This document shows, in pieces, positions 9,045 through 18,467 of a DNA stretch of 64,000 nucleotides. The notes under the pieces are model-generated. The model had not been told where the DNA came from, made no database searches, and saw nothing but the letters and a program-made list of their open reading frames with translations. The translations under genes were made by a program, and so were the position numbers. The stretch is taken from positions 3,219,001-3,283,000 of the forward strand of contig NZ_CP155567.1 in assembly GCF_039696035.1 (NCBI RefSeq), written 5' to 3'. How positions within the stretch are numbered: position 1 is the first letter of the stretch; every line of letters starts with the position of its first letter. Source of the DNA: Microbulbifer sp. SAOS-129_SWC. GTDB lineage: Bacteria > Pseudomonadota > Gammaproteobacteria > Pseudomonadales > Cellvibrionaceae.

Positions 9045-9929
9045 ATGTTTGATAACCTGATATCCCACCAAGCGCTGCTGTTAGGCAGCGCTTTTATTTT
9101 AGGCCTGCTCATCGGCAGCTTCCTCAACGTCGTCATCTACCGCCTTCCCATCATGATGGAGCGCGAGTATAAGCGCGATTTTTACAGCTACTTCGATACC
9201 AAACCCGAGCCGGGTGAACAGAAGGTGCTGGAAGAAAATTTCAACCTGATACTGCCCCACTCCCATTGCCCCAATTGTGATGCGGAGATCAAGGCCTGGC
9301 ACAATATTCCGATTGTCAGTTACCTGCTATTGGGCGGTAAATGCCGTTTCTGCGGCACCGCTATTTCCAAGCGCTATCCGCTGGTGGAGCTGGTCACCGG
9401 GCTGTTGACGCTGGTCGTAGTATGGCAGCTGGGCTTTACCTGGCAGGCGCTGGCAGGTTGCGTGTTCACCTGGGCGCTGGTGGCATTGACCGGCATCGAC
9501 TTTGACAAGCAGTTATTGCCGGACCACATTACCCTGCCGTTGCTGTGGGCAGGCCTGCTGATCAACTGCTGGGGTGTGTTTGTGCCGCTCAAGGCAGCGG
9601 TGTTCGGAGCCATCGGTGGCTATCTGGCGCTGTGGCTGGTGTTTCAACTGTTCAAGCTGGCCACGGGTAAGGAAGGCATGGGTGCCGGTGACTTCAAGAT
9701 TCTGGCGGCCATCGGAGCCTGGTTTGGCTGGCAGATGTTACCGCTGGTGATTCTGCTGTCTGCCGCCGTCGGGGCCGTGGCCGGGCTCGCGTGGAGCGCG
9801 CTTGCCGGGCGGGACAAGAACCTGCCAATTGCCTTCGGGCCCTATTTGGCCGGGGCCGGCTGGATCGCCATGTTGTGGGGCCACCAGATCGTAAATTGGT
9901 ATCTGCAAATATCGGGATTGGGGCGTTGA
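9045..9929 (+). CDS. pilD: Prepilin peptidase / N-methyltransferase PilD
   Basis: A 294-residue integral membrane aspartyl protease (family A24) that removes the prepilin leader and N-methylates the new N terminus; it would also process type II secretion pseudopilins. The zinc-binding cytoplasmic loop has C75, C78, C100 and C103. The catalytic aspartates are D152 in GIDFDKQLLPD and D216 in GAGDFK. The start at 9045 (MFDNLISHQ) follows an AAAAAAGAA-type ribosome site and falls after the pilC stop; a longer in-frame ORF that begins inside pilC is not favoured. Confidence 0.97.
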   Translation: MFDNLISHQALLLGSAFILGLLIGSFLNVVIYRLPIMMEREYKRDFYSYFDTKPEPGEQKVLEENFNLILPHSHCPNCDAEIKAWHNIPIVSYLLLGGKCRFCGTAISKRYPLVELVTGLLTLVVVWQLGFTWQALAGCVFTWALVALTGIDFDKQLLPDHITLPLLWAGLLINCWGVFVPLKAAVFGAIGGYLALWLVFQLFKLATGKEGMGAGDFKILAAIGAWFGWQMLPLVILLSAAVGAVAGLAWSALAGRDKNLPIAFGPYLAGAGWIAMLWGHQIVNWYLQISGLGR

Positions 9930-9936
9930 GATCCTG

Positions 9937-9955
9937 ACCGCGAGTGCGGTTTTTT
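9937..9955 (+). terminator. Terminator after pilD
   Basis: A 5-bp stem ACCGC/GCGGT with loop GAGT and a run of Ts. It ends the pilBCD transcript, and a second hairpin follows closely. Confidence 0.75.
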
Positions 9956-9983
9956 AAGGTCCTCCGGGTGGCGGTTTGGGATT

Positions 9984-10009
9984 GGGCGGGCCAGAGGTTC
10001 GCCCTTTTT
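9984..10009 (+). terminator. Second tandem terminator after pilD
   Basis: GGGCGGGCC pairs with GGTTCGCCC (two G-T pairs, loop AGA) followed by TTTTT. With the previous hairpin it isolates pilBCD from coaE. Confidence 0.65.
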
Positions 10010-10171
10010 GGTTTTTAGCGAGAGGCGGGTCGGGCGTGGGCGAACACAAGTTTCGCCCCAGCGGAACCTCCGTTATGGGCACCTCTACATTGCAGTGTCC
10101 TCGTGGTTTTATTCCACCTTTCGCACCTAACGGCCGTTTCTGCAGCGCTAAAGAAGGACAAGGGGATAACT

Positions 10172-10771
10172 GTGTTTATTGTGGGTCTAACCGGCGGCAT
10201 CGGCAGCGGCAAGTCAGCGGCGGCGGGCATGTTTCGCGCGCTGGGTGTGAATGTCGTGGATGCGGACTGGGCCGCTCGGGTGGTGGTTGAGCCGGGGCAG
10301 CCGGCGCTGGCGGAGATTACGCAGCACTTCGGCCCGGAGGTGCTGCTGGAAAGCGGCGCACTGGATCGCGCCCGCCTGCGGGGGCTGGTATTTGACGATG
10401 CGGCCGAACGCGAGTGGCTGGAACAGCTGCTACATCCGCTGATTCGCAAGGAGATCATACGGGCGCTGGAGGAGAGCCGCAGCGCCTACGCAATTCTGGA
10501 GTCACCGCTATTGCTGGAATCCGGGCAAGACCAGCTGGTCGATCGGGTCTGCGTCGTGGATCTGCCCGAGGAACTGCAACTACAGCGCGCCAGCGCGCGC
10601 GACGGCAGCGATGCAGCACAGATCCGCAAGATTATCGCCGCGCAACTGCCGCGACAGGCACGGCTGGCCAGGGCGGACGATATACTGGACAATGCGGCTG
10701 ACTTGCCGGAGCTGCAGCGTCAGGTAGACGCCCTGCACCGGCGCTATCTGCAACTGGCCGAATCCAACTGA
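10172..10771 (+). CDS. coaE: Dephospho-CoA kinase CoaE
   Basis: A ~199-residue cytosolic kinase that phosphorylates the 3'-hydroxyl of dephospho-CoA, the last step of CoA synthesis. Walker A GGIGSGKS lies at residues 8-15 and the dephospho-CoA-binding DADxxAR pattern follows (DADWAARV). The GTG at 10172 is chosen because AAGGGG sits about 6 bases upstream and it gives the family's ~200-residue length with the P-loop right at the N terminus; an ATG at 10103 would add 23 unrelated residues. It is followed after 9 bases by yacG, a pairing with pilD that is common in gammaproteobacteria. Confidence 0.92.
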   Translation: MFIVGLTGGIGSGKSAAAGMFRALGVNVVDADWAARVVVEPGQPALAEITQHFGPEVLLESGALDRARLRGLVFDDAAEREWLEQLLHPLIRKEIIRALEESRSAYAILESPLLLESGQDQLVDRVCVVDLPEELQLQRASARDGSDAAQIRKIIAAQLPRQARLARADDILDNAADLPELQRQVDALHRRYLQLAESN

Positions 10772-10780
10772 AGATGTGCT

Positions 10781-10996
10781 ATGAGTAAAGATTCCAACCG
10801 CCCCAGCCTCAACTGCCCCAGCTGCAAAAAACCGATTGAGTGGAGCAGCGCGTTTCCCCACCGGCCATTTTGCAGCGAGCGCTGCAAGCTGATTGATCTG
10901 GGAGAGTGGGCCGCCGAGGGCCACAGGATTGCCGGAGAACCGGCTTACGACGATGTACTGAGTGGAGAGCTGGGTGACTCTGGCACTCGACACTGA
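10781..10996 (+). CDS. yacG: DNA gyrase inhibitor YacG
   Basis: A 71-residue zinc protein with four cysteines, C12/C15 and C31/C35 (CPSC ... CSERC), and the conserved LIDLGEW segment. YacG binds GyrB and inhibits gyrase in E. coli; it usually lies after pilD-coaE, as here. The end of the gene faces mutT convergently across about 60 bases. Confidence 0.93.
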   Translation: MSKDSNRPSLNCPSCKKPIEWSSAFPHRPFCSERCKLIDLGEWAAEGHRIAGEPAYDDVLSGELGDSGTRH

Positions 10997-11058
10997 GCTG
11001 AAGCCTAGACGCCGCGGCCCGCTGCGCTCAGGCGAATAATCCGGCGTTACCGGGGGAA

Positions 11059-11460
11059 TTAGCGGCCACAGGCAAACTGAACGGCTTCGACAATGGGGCC
11101 GTTGGCGTCCGGGAACTGGTAGTTACCCAACTCTGCAACCGCCACCCAGAGGATCTCCTGCCCTTCCCGGCCACTGGCCTCACCGTTAAATTCCGTCACC
11201 CACCAGGTATCCAGCAAGACGGTCTTTTCCGGGTAGTCGTGGCGAATTTCCGTCAAGGGCTGCAGCCCGGTCACGTCGATTGCCACCTCTTCCAGCAGTT
11301 CACGTGTCAGCGCCTGCTGCACGCTCTCCCCCGCCTCGACCTTACCGCCGGGAAACTCCCAGCGGCCGCCCATGTGCAGGTGATCCAGGCGGCGGGCGAT
11401 CAGTATCGCTCCGTCCCCGCGCTGTACCACGCCAACCGCGACATGTATCACTTTGCCCAT
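11059..11460 (-). CDS. mutT: Nudix hydrolase MutT (8-oxo-dGTP diphosphatase)
   Basis: A 133-residue protein that would hydrolyse 8-oxo-dGTP and prevent A:T to C:G mutations. The Nudix box covers about residues 38-60: GGKVEAGES followed by RELLEEVAI. The start at 11460 (MGKVIHVAVGVV) has GAGGTGAG upstream; a longer ORF runs into argJ with unrelated residues. It follows argJ by 10 bases, so the two are probably co-transcribed. Confidence 0.92.
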   Translation of the reverse strand: MGKVIHVAVGVVQRGDGAILIARRLDHLHMGGRWEFPGGKVEAGESVQQALTRELLEEVAIDVTGLQPLTEIRHDYPEKTVLLDTWWVTEFNGEASGREGQEILWVAVAELGNYQFPDANGPIVEAVQFACGR

Positions 11461-11470
11461 CGCGCTCACC

Positions 11471-12688
11471 TCAGGTCCGGTATTCGGCATTGATGGTGAC
11501 GTACTCGTGGGAGAAGTCGCAGGTCCAGATATGTTCACTGCTTTGACCGCGACCCAGATCCACGGTAATGGTGAACTCGGGCCTGGAGAATACCTGCTCG
11601 CCGGCCTCTTCGGTGTAGTCCGCCGCCCGACCGCCGGCTTTGACCACTTGCACGTCGTCGAGGAAGATATTCACTTTGGTCGTATCCAGGTTATCCACAC
11701 CGGCGTTGCCTATGGCCATGACCAGTCGGCCCCAGTTGGGATCCGAGGCGTAAAGCGCAGTTTTGACCAGCGGCGATTCGCCCACTTCGAACGCAACCTT
11801 TAACGCCTCGGCACTGCTGGCGGCGCCATTGACCTGTACGGTAACGAACTTGGTTGCACCCTCGCCATCCTTGACGATGGCCTGGGCCAGTTCGATATGT
11901 ACTGCGGTAACGGCCTCCTGCAACTGCCTGTAGGCATCGCTGTCGGCATCGGTGATTTGTTGGCCGGTGGCGCCGCTGGCAATCAGAACGCAGGCGTCAT
12001 TGGTAGAGGTGTCACCGTCCACGCTGATGCGATTGAAAGACGCCGCCACCGCGCCTTTAACCAGCTGATCCAGCAGTGGTTGGGCAACTGCGGCGTCGGT
12101 GGCAACGTAGGCGAGCATGGTGGCCATATTCGGCTGGATCATACCGGCGCCTTTGGCGATTCCGGCGATACGGATCTGTGCGCCGTCGATTGTCACGTTG
12201 CGGCTCGCCATCTTCGGGCGCGTATCCGTCGTCATGATGGCGCAGGCAGCGGCATCCCAGCCATCAGCCTGCAGCGCGGCAGCCGCCGTGGGAATCGCAT
12301 CCAGCAGTTTCTGCAGTGGCAGATGCTCGCCGATCACGCCGGTGCTGAATGGCAGGACCTGGTGGGCTTCGAGCTGCAGCACTTGCGCCGCTGCCGCGCA
12401 ACAGGCGCGGGCATCACTGAGCCCCTGGTCACCGGTGGCGGCGTTGGCATTGCCGGCATTGATCAACAGTGCGCGGATATTGCCGTTGCGAAGATGTTCC
12501 CTGGCCACGGTTACCGGCGCCGCGCAGAAGGCGTTCTGGGTAAACGTCGCGGAGACGGTGGCGCCTTCGTCAATAGCAATCAGCAACAGGTCGTCGCGCT
12601 GCCAGTTCTTGATTTGGGCGGGGACACTGGCGAGGCGAATACCGGGGATTTGGCCGAGACTGGCGGAGGGGGTGGTGTTCTGGGGCAT
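11471..12688 (-). CDS. argJ: Bifunctional glutamate N-acetyltransferase / amino-acid acetyltransferase ArgJ
   Basis: A 405-residue ornithine acetyltransferase that recycles the acetyl group from N-acetylornithine to glutamate in arginine synthesis; many members also use acetyl-CoA. The precursor cleaves itself between A189 and T190 in KGAGMIQPNMATML, and Thr190 becomes the nucleophile of the beta chain. The neighbours secA upstream and mutT downstream match the arrangement in Pseudomonas. Confidence 0.96.
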   Translation of the reverse strand: MPQNTTPSASLGQIPGIRLASVPAQIKNWQRDDLLLIAIDEGATVSATFTQNAFCAAPVTVAREHLRNGNIRALLINAGNANAATGDQGLSDARACCAAAAQVLQLEAHQVLPFSTGVIGEHLPLQKLLDAIPTAAAALQADGWDAAACAIMTTDTRPKMASRNVTIDGAQIRIAGIAKGAGMIQPNMATMLAYVATDAAVAQPLLDQLVKGAVAASFNRISVDGDTSTNDACVLIASGATGQQITDADSDAYRQLQEAVTAVHIELAQAIVKDGEGATKFVTVQVNGAASSAEALKVAFEVGESPLVKTALYASDPNWGRLVMAIGNAGVDNLDTTKVNIFLDDVQVVKAGGRAADYTEEAGEQVFSRPEFTITVDLGRGQSSEHIWTCDFSHEYVTINAEYRT

Positions 12689-12741
12689 TGATCTTCGCGG
12701 CGGTTGGCCGCGCCTGTAAAAATTTCCTTGCCGACGGCAAA

Positions 12742-12803
12742 CCGGCGCGGGCTGGAATCCGGGATAGCCTGTACAGACTTTCCTGGATTCCCGCCCGCGC
12801 CGG
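12742..12803. repeat. 19-bp inverted repeat between secA and argJ
   Basis: Arms 12742-12760 (beginning CCGGCGCGGGC) and 12785-12803 pair at 18 of 19 positions around a 24-base loop. It lies downstream of the secA stop and upstream of argJ on the same strand. It may fold in mRNA as a terminator or stabiliser, or be a copy of a dispersed palindrome; there is no T tract. Confidence 0.6.
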
Positions 12804-12898
12804 AATGGCGGGTTTCTATTGTATCAGTGAGCCCCGGGCCCTGGCGTAACAGGCCCGCCCACCGGCCCTCTCCCGCTTATGGGCGAGGGACGCAAGGG

Positions 12899-15646
12899 TC
12901 AACTCTGGGTAGAGGAAGCCAGCTTGCCGTGGCACTGCTTGTACTTCTTGCCGGAACCGCAGGGGCACGGGTCGTTGCGGCCGACTTTGGGGCCGCGCCG
13001 TTCCGGCAGCGGCGGCTGTTCGGCCGCGGCTTCCGGCTCGCCAATGCCCGAGGCCTGGGCGTGCTGCATTTCCAGCTGCATACGGCGCTGCTCTTCGAGG
13101 CGACGCTGCTCCATCTCTTCCATTTGCTCGCGCGTCATCGGCTCGACGTGAGCCAGCACACGTACCACCTCGTGCTTGAGATTGTCGAGCAGGCTCTGGA
13201 ACAGGTGGAAAGACTCGCGCTTGAACTCCTGTTTCGGGTTCTTGTTGGCGTAGGCGCGCAGGCCGATACCGGCGCGCAGGTGGTCCATGCTGGACAGGTG
13301 CTCTTTCCACAGCTGGTCCAGTACCTGCAACATGATCTGGCGCTCGATGGTCGGCATCAGATTGGCGTCGCCGGAGGATTCGCCAATACGCTCGGATTTG
13401 GCCTTGTAGGCGTCCTGGGCGGCGGTGACGATCTTCTCGCGCAGGCCTTCCTCGTGCAGCGTGCGGTCTTCATCCAGCCACTGCTGGACCGGTAGCGGCA
13501 GGCCCAGCTCCCCGGCCAGCTGCTTTTCGAGCCCGGGGATATCCCACTGCTCCTCGACACTCTGCGGCGGCACATAGCCGGAAATCAGGTCGTTCACCAC
13601 ATCTTCGCGGATGGCCAGAATGGTGTCGCTGATATTTTCCGATTCCAGCAGTTCGTTGCGCTGGGAATAGATCACCTGGCGCTGGTCGTTGGCCACGTCA
13701 TCGTATTCCAGCAACTGCTTACGGATATCAAAGTTGCGACCTTCCACGCGGCGCTGGGCTTTCTCGATGGCATTGGAGACCATGCGATGCTCGATGGCTT
13801 CGCCCTCCTCCATGCCCAGCATCTGCATAAAGTTCTTCACCCGGTCGGAGGCGAAGATGCGCATCAGGTTGTCTTCCAGAGACAGGTAGAAGCGGGTTAC
13901 ACCCGGGTCGCCCTGACGGCCGGCACGGCCGCGCAGCTGGTTGTCGATACGGCGGGATTCGTGACGCTCGGTACCGATAATGTGCAGGCCGCCGGCCTCG
14001 ATCACCGTTTCATGGCGCTGCTTCCAGTCCTCGCGGTATTTCGCGATTTCCTCTTCGCCCGGCTCGCGCTGCTCCGTATGGCGCAACTCTTCGACATCCG
14101 CTTCCCAGTTGCCACCGAGCACGATATCGGTACCGCGACCGGCCATGTTGGTGGCAATGGTCACGGTGCCGGGGCGGCCGGCCTGGGCAATGATCTGCGC
14201 CTCGCGCTCGTGGTACTTGGCGTTCAGCACCTGGTGCTGGATGCCGGCTTTCTGCAGCCGGCGCGACATCTCTTCGGAGGTTTCGATGGAAGCGGTACCG
14301 ACGAGGACCGGCGCCTGCTTGTCGCGGCAGTACTTCACATCCGCGATGATGGCTTCCATCTTCTCTTCTTTGGTCAGGTAGACCAGGTCGTTCAGGTCGT
14401 CGCGCTGCTTGGGCTTGTTGGTGGGGATCACCACCACATCGAGGCCGTAAATCTGGCGGAACTCGAACGCCTCGGTGTCGGCGGTGCCGGTCATACCCGA
14501 TAGCTTGGGGTAGAAGCGGAACAGGTTCTGGAAAGTGGTGGAAGCGAGAGTCTGGCTCTCGCTCTGGATCTGCACGTTCTCCTTCGCCTCCAGTGCCTGA
14601 TGCAGGCCCTCGGACAGGCGGCGGCCGGGCATGGTACGGCCGGTGTGTTCGTCGATCAGCACCACCTGGCCGTTCTGGACGATGTAGTCCACATCTTTGT
14701 GGAACAGCACATGGGCGCGCAGCGCGGCGTGCACGTGGTGCAGCAGGCCGAGGTTACCCGGCGCGTACAGGGATTCATCCTCGCGCAGCAGACCATTGCG
14801 GGACAGCAGGTCCTCGATCAGCTGATGGCCGGCTTCGGTCATCTCCACCTGGCGGGTCTTCTCGTCCACGGTGTAGTGGCCGGTCTCGCCGCCCTCTTCG
14901 CCCCGCTCCAGCTGTGGCACCAGCTTGTTCATGGCGATATACAGCTGCGAGGAGTCCTCGGCGGCACCGGAAATAATCAGCGGCGTGCGTGCTTCGTCGA
15001 TCAGGATGGAGTCCACTTCGTCGACGATAGCGAAATTTTGCGGGCGTTGGGTGCGGTCTTCCTTGCGCAGCACCATATTGTCGCGCAGGTAGTCGAAGCC
15101 GAATTCGTTGTTGGTGCCGTAGGTGATATCGGCCTCGTAGGCGGCCTTCTTCTCTTCCGGCGGCTGTTGGGAAACAATGATACCAACGCTCAGACCCAGG
15201 AATTCGTACACCGGGCGCATCCAGTTGGCGTCGCGGCTGGCCAGGTAATCGTTGACGGTAACGATGTGCACACCCTTACCTTCCAGCGCGTTCAGGTAGG
15301 CCGGCAGTGTGGCTACCAGGGTCTTACCCTCACCGGTGCGCATCTCGGCGATACGGCCCTCGTGCAGTGTCATGCCGCCGATCAGCTGTACATCGAAATG
15401 ACGCATGCCCAGGGTGCGGTCGCTGGCCTCGCGCACGGCGGCGAAGGCCTCCGGCAGCAACTGGTCTAGCGTGGCGCCATCCGCCAGGCGCTGCTTGAAT
15501 TCGTCGGTCTTGGCCTTGAGGGCGGCGTCGTCGAGCTGGCGGTACTCCTCCTCCAGCACGTTTACCTTCGCCACCGCGCGGCGCATGCGTTTCAGTTCGC
15601 GGTCATTTTTTGAACCAAAGACCGTCTTTATCAGTTTGCCAATCAT
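12899..15646 (-). CDS. secA: Protein translocase ATPase SecA
   Basis: A 915-residue motor that pushes unfolded preproteins through SecYEG. Walker A TGEGKT lies near residues 104-109 in the NBD1 segment [10 protein letters not shown]; the DEAD-like [15 protein letters not shown] follows, and NBD2 contains [10 protein letters not shown]. The C-terminal zinc tail has C894, C896, C905 and H906 and binds SecB and phospholipids. Length is normal. It is preceded by an M23 peptidase gene and followed by argJ-mutT on the same strand. Confidence 0.98.
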   Translation of the reverse strand: MIGKLIKTVFGSKNDRELKRMRRAVAKVNVLEEEYRQLDDAALKAKTDEFKQRLADGATLDQLLPEAFAAVREASDRTLGMRHFDVQLIGGMTLHEGRIAEMRTGEGKTLVATLPAYLNALEGKGVHIVTVNDYLASRDANWMRPVYEFLGLSVGIIVSQQPPEEKKAAYEADITYGTNNEFGFDYLRDNMVLRKEDRTQRPQNFAIVDEVDSILIDEARTPLIISGAAEDSSQLYIAMNKLVPQLERGEEGGETGHYTVDEKTRQVEMTEAGHQLIEDLLSRNGLLREDESLYAPGNLGLLHHVHAALRAHVLFHKDVDYIVQNGQVVLIDEHTGRTMPGRRLSEGLHQALEAKENVQIQSESQTLASTTFQNLFRFYPKLSGMTGTADTEAFEFRQIYGLDVVVIPTNKPKQRDDLNDLVYLTKEEKMEAIIADVKYCRDKQAPVLVGTASIETSEEMSRRLQKAGIQHQVLNAKYHEREAQIIAQAGRPGTVTIATNMAGRGTDIVLGGNWEADVEELRHTEQREPGEEEIAKYREDWKQRHETVIEAGGLHIIGTERHESRRIDNQLRGRAGRQGDPGVTRFYLSLEDNLMRIFASDRVKNFMQMLGMEEGEAIEHRMVSNAIEKAQRRVEGRNFDIRKQLLEYDDVANDQRQVIYSQRNELLESENISDTILAIREDVVNDLISGYVPPQSVEEQWDIPGLEKQLAGELGLPLPVQQWLDEDRTLHEEGLREKIVTAAQDAYKAKSERIGESSGDANLMPTIERQIMLQVLDQLWKEHLSSMDHLRAGIGLRAYANKNPKQEFKRESFHLFQSLLDNLKHEVVRVLAHVEPMTREQMEEMEQRRLEEQRRMQLEMQHAQASGIGEPEAAAEQPPLPERRGPKVGRNDPCPCGSGKKYKQCHGKLASSTQS

Positions 15647-15847
15647 TATCTAGAAACCACTTGATCTGTATTGTGCCGCGGGCCGTCCGGGGCCCGATCT
15701 CTGCGACCGTCGCTCGTTTCACCGAGAGGGGTGCAAGTAAACAGGAAGGCGCAACGACTAGCAACTGTCTCCTCGCGCTACGGGCGCTCATAGAGAAGGT
15801 TGTCGGTTGCGCTGGCGGCTCGGGGGCCGCCAGGGGAAGGATAGATG

Positions 15848-16783
15848 CTATCTGCCGGTGCGGCGGATGTAGGTGGCGGGGTCGACCGCGCGGTCGTTCT
15901 TGTACACCTCGAAGTGCACGTGCGGGCCGGTGGAGCGCCCACTGGAGCCCATCAGGGAGATAACCTGGCCCTTCTTGACCACATCACCAACCTTGACCTT
16001 TACCTTGCTATTGTGACCGTAGCGGGTCTTATAGCCATTGCCGTGGTTGATCTCCACCAAATTGCCGTAGCCGTAGCGGTCGCCCGCCCAGGTGACGACA
16101 CCGGCGGCCACCGCCCTGACTTCCGAACCCATTTTGCCGGCAAAATCCAGGCCGTTGTGCCACGCGCGGCGCCCGGTGAACGGGTCGGTGCGATAGCCAA
16201 AGTGGGAGGACAGCCAGCCGTGCTTGATCGGGCGGCCGGCAATGAATTGCTCATCCTGCAGATTGCGCTTGGCCAGCAGGGACTCGAGGGTGCCAAGCTG
16301 CATCTGGCGGTTATCGATCTGCGCCGCCAGGTTTTTGATCACGTCGATAAACTGCGGCGCCCGGTAGGGCAGATCACCGCTGCCCGGCACATTCGCCTCT
16401 TCGGGGCCACCCACAGCCGGCGGCGTCTCGAACTGGAACTCACCCTGATCCAGGTGCGCCACGGTAGTCAGGCGCTCGCCGAGGGCATCGAGGCGGGTCA
16501 GGCGGGCCTGCAGCTCCGCCAGTTTGACGGTCAGGGCGCTGAGTTGCTCGTGCGCCTGCTGGTCCGCTTCGTCGATCTGTTCCTGCTGCTTGCGCAGGGC
16601 CTTGGTCCAGGCTTTGGCGGTGCGGGCGTCAAAGACATCGCTCTCTGCCACCGGCAGATTCGCCCCCACCAGGAAGGCGCCCACCGGCAGACCGAGCAGA
16701 CACAGGCCCAGCAGCGCCTTGCTCAGGCCACCAAAGCTGAAGCTGCGCGAAGAACCGCGCTCGTTTACCAGGATTACTTTCAT
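15848..16783 (-). CDS. M23-family metallopeptidase (peptidoglycan endopeptidase, LytM type)
   Basis: A 311-residue protein with one N-terminal membrane anchor (residues ~21-42), a coiled-coil segment (~55-105) and a C-terminal LytM domain. Zinc ligands H209 and D213 (WHNGLDFAG) and H288/H290 (GPHVHFE) are all present, so it should be an active periplasmic endopeptidase that cuts peptide cross-links, rather than a degenerate EnvC/NlpD-type activator. A gene of this kind between lpxC and secA is usual in Pseudomonas-like gammaproteobacteria. Confidence 0.92.
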   Translation of the reverse strand: MKVILVNERGSSRSFSFGGLSKALLGLCLLGLPVGAFLVGANLPVAESDVFDARTAKAWTKALRKQQEQIDEADQQAHEQLSALTVKLAELQARLTRLDALGERLTTVAHLDQGEFQFETPPAVGGPEEANVPGSGDLPYRAPQFIDVIKNLAAQIDNRQMQLGTLESLLAKRNLQDEQFIAGRPIKHGWLSSHFGYRTDPFTGRRAWHNGLDFAGKMGSEVRAVAAGVVTWAGDRYGYGNLVEINHGNGYKTRYGHNSKVKVKVGDVVKKGQVISLMGSSGRSTGPHVHFEVYKNDRAVDPATYIRRTGR

Positions 16784-17097
16784 AAAGGCGTGTCGAAAGC
16801 CGATTGTTTGTTGTTTTCGTTAGCTTTGCCGCGAAGCGACTTCCCTGCTTCGGTTTTACGCCTGTCCAATGGCTGTAGCTGGCCAATGCATGCACTGTAA
16901 CACCGGCCAGCCGAAAATAACGGATACAACTGCACATTTCCAATAGCGGACCACGCGGCCCTCTAGGGCGCGCCCCGGGTGCATTCACACTCGAGCGCAC
17001 CTGCTCCGGCTCCCCTGCCAGAGCGGCAGCGCACCGTGGCCCGCCGCCTATAAAGAAAAAACCGGCAATTTTCGTGCCGGTTTTCTCGCTTCCCGAC
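16784..17097. other. lpxC - M23 peptidase spacer
   Basis: A 314-base stretch with no supported gene. It contains the lpxC terminator at its right end. A 181-codon minus-strand ORF (16629-17174) covers it but overlaps the peptidase gene and has an arginine/proline-poor-quality composition with no family pattern, so it is not called. The DUF721 gene often found here in relatives was not seen. Confidence 0.6.
17058..17084 (-). terminator. Terminator of lpxC
   Basis: A 10-bp stem AAAACCGGCA/TGCCGGTTTT with a 7-base loop; a T-rich run follows on the minus strand. It marks the end of the dcw-lpxC transcript. Confidence 0.8.
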
Positions 17098-18009
17098 TCA
17101 GACCGCCAGGATAGGTTTGATGTAGGAGATCGGGGCTTCCTTCTCGTCGTCGAAAGTGACCATCTCCCAGGCATCTTCCTGCGCCATCAGAGTGCGCAGC
17201 GACTTGTTGTTGAGCGCGTGACCGGACTTGTATGCCTTGAATTCACCGATCAGGCTGGTACCCAGCAGGTACAGGTCGCCGATCGCGTCGAGGATCTTGT
17301 GCTTGACGAACTCGTCCTCGTAGCGCAGGCCGCCCTCATTGAGGATGCGGTACTGGTCGATGACGATGGCGTTGTCCACGCTACCGCCCTGCACCAGCCC
17401 CTTGGATCGCAGGTACTCGATCTCGTGCATGAAACCGAAGGTGCGCGCGCGGCTGACTTCCTTCACGAAGGAAGTGCTGGAAAAGTCCACCGAGGAACTC
17501 AGGTTGCGCCCCTGGAACACCGGGTGATCAAAATCGATGGTGAAAGACACCTTGAAACCATTGAACGGCAGGAAGCTGGCCACTTTGTCGCCCTCCTCCA
17601 CCGTAACCGGCTTCTTGATGCGCAGGAATTTCTTCGCCGCGGCCTGTTCCTGAATACCAGCCGACTGGATCAGGAATACAAACGGACCGGCGCTGCCGTC
17701 CATGATCGGCACTTCCTGGGCAGACAGCTCGACAATCGCGTTGTCGATCCCCAGACCGGCCATCGCCGACAGCAGGTGCTCGACTGTAGCGATGCGCACG
17801 TCGTCTTTCACCAGCGTGGTGGACAGCAGGGTATCGCCCACGTTTTCCGCACGGGCTTCAATCTCGACCACCGGGTCAAGGTCAACCCGGCGAAATACAA
17901 TGCCAGTATCCACAGGTGCCGGTTTCAGGGTCAGGACGACCTTTTTGCCGGTGTGGAGACCCACGCCAGTGGCGCGGATAGCATTTTTTAGGGTGCGCTG
18001 TTTGATCAT
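17098..18009 (-). CDS. lpxC: UDP-3-O-acyl-N-acetylglucosamine deacetylase LpxC
   Basis: A 303-residue zinc deacetylase that catalyses the committed step of lipid A synthesis. Zinc ligands H78 (VEHLLSA), H237 and D241 (HKILDAIGD) are in place. It closes the division and cell-wall cluster, as in E. coli, separated from ftsZ by 458 bases that carry a long hairpin and probably its own promoter. In E. coli the level is set by FtsH proteolysis of the C terminus. Confidence 0.97.
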   Translation of the reverse strand: MIKQRTLKNAIRATGVGLHTGKKVVLTLKPAPVDTGIVFRRVDLDPVVEIEARAENVGDTLLSTTLVKDDVRIATVEHLLSAMAGLGIDNAIVELSAQEVPIMDGSAGPFVFLIQSAGIQEQAAAKKFLRIKKPVTVEEGDKVASFLPFNGFKVSFTIDFDHPVFQGRNLSSSVDFSSTSFVKEVSRARTFGFMHEIEYLRSKGLVQGGSVDNAIVIDQYRILNEGGLRYEDEFVKHKILDAIGDLYLLGTSLIGEFKAYKSGHALNNKSLRTLMAQEDAWEMVTFDDEKEAPISYIKPILAV

Positions 18010-18467
18010 GTATCTGTTGTTTCCCGTCGAATAGGCGGCACACAGGCCGCAGCAAGCCGGCGATCATAGCAGAAAATTAACGCCAAAACCATGTTCGGCC
18101 TGACAGTCATTTCAGCTTATCGCTCCACTCCTTCAGAATAGCTCAGTGCGAAGACTGTAGCGCCAAGGCTCTGACCATAGCTTAAGGCGCGTTCTCTATT
18201 TTCCCCTGTAAATAATTGTTAACCGGGTTCTGACCGGCGAGTCCTGAAACGGCAAAACCCGCCGGCCGACGCGATATTCCGCATGGCAAAAGCCAGCGGA
18301 AAGCGCGCGGCGGGCGGGTTCCTTCCCGGATCCCGGAATACTGCCGCTTGAGCGGCTATCCCGCGCTCACTGAACCCCGCGCAGTCGAAGCGGACCCGGC
18401 CCGGGGGCCGAGCGGGACATGAGCGGTATGTTTGCCTCTGCGGGCGCGGCGGTTCAGCGCACGGCTG
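18010..18467. other. ftsZ-lpxC intergenic region
   Basis: No gene. The main feature is the 65-base extended hairpin at 18256-18320. The remainder, nearer lpxC, is less G+C-rich and should hold the lpxC promoter, but no confident -35/-10 pair was picked. Confidence 0.6.
18256..18320 (-). terminator. Long extended hairpin after ftsZ, possible terminator/attenuator
   Basis: Outer arms AACCCGCC (18256-18263) and GGCGGGTT (18313-18320) enclose a second perfect hairpin, TCCGC and TGGC pairing with GCCA and GCGGA around AAAA (18278-18300). On the minus strand the outer arm runs into TTTTGCC. It may end most ftsZ transcripts before lpxC. Confidence 0.55.

Noticed and set aside
10103..10171. N-terminal extension of coaE from an ATG at 10103
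   Set aside because: GTG at 10172 has a strong ribosome site and gives the normal N terminus.
16629..17174. A 181-codon minus-strand ORF between lpxC and the M23 peptidase
   Set aside because: It overlaps the peptidase gene and the lpxC terminator and 3' end, and its composition is not protein-like; no DUF721 pattern.
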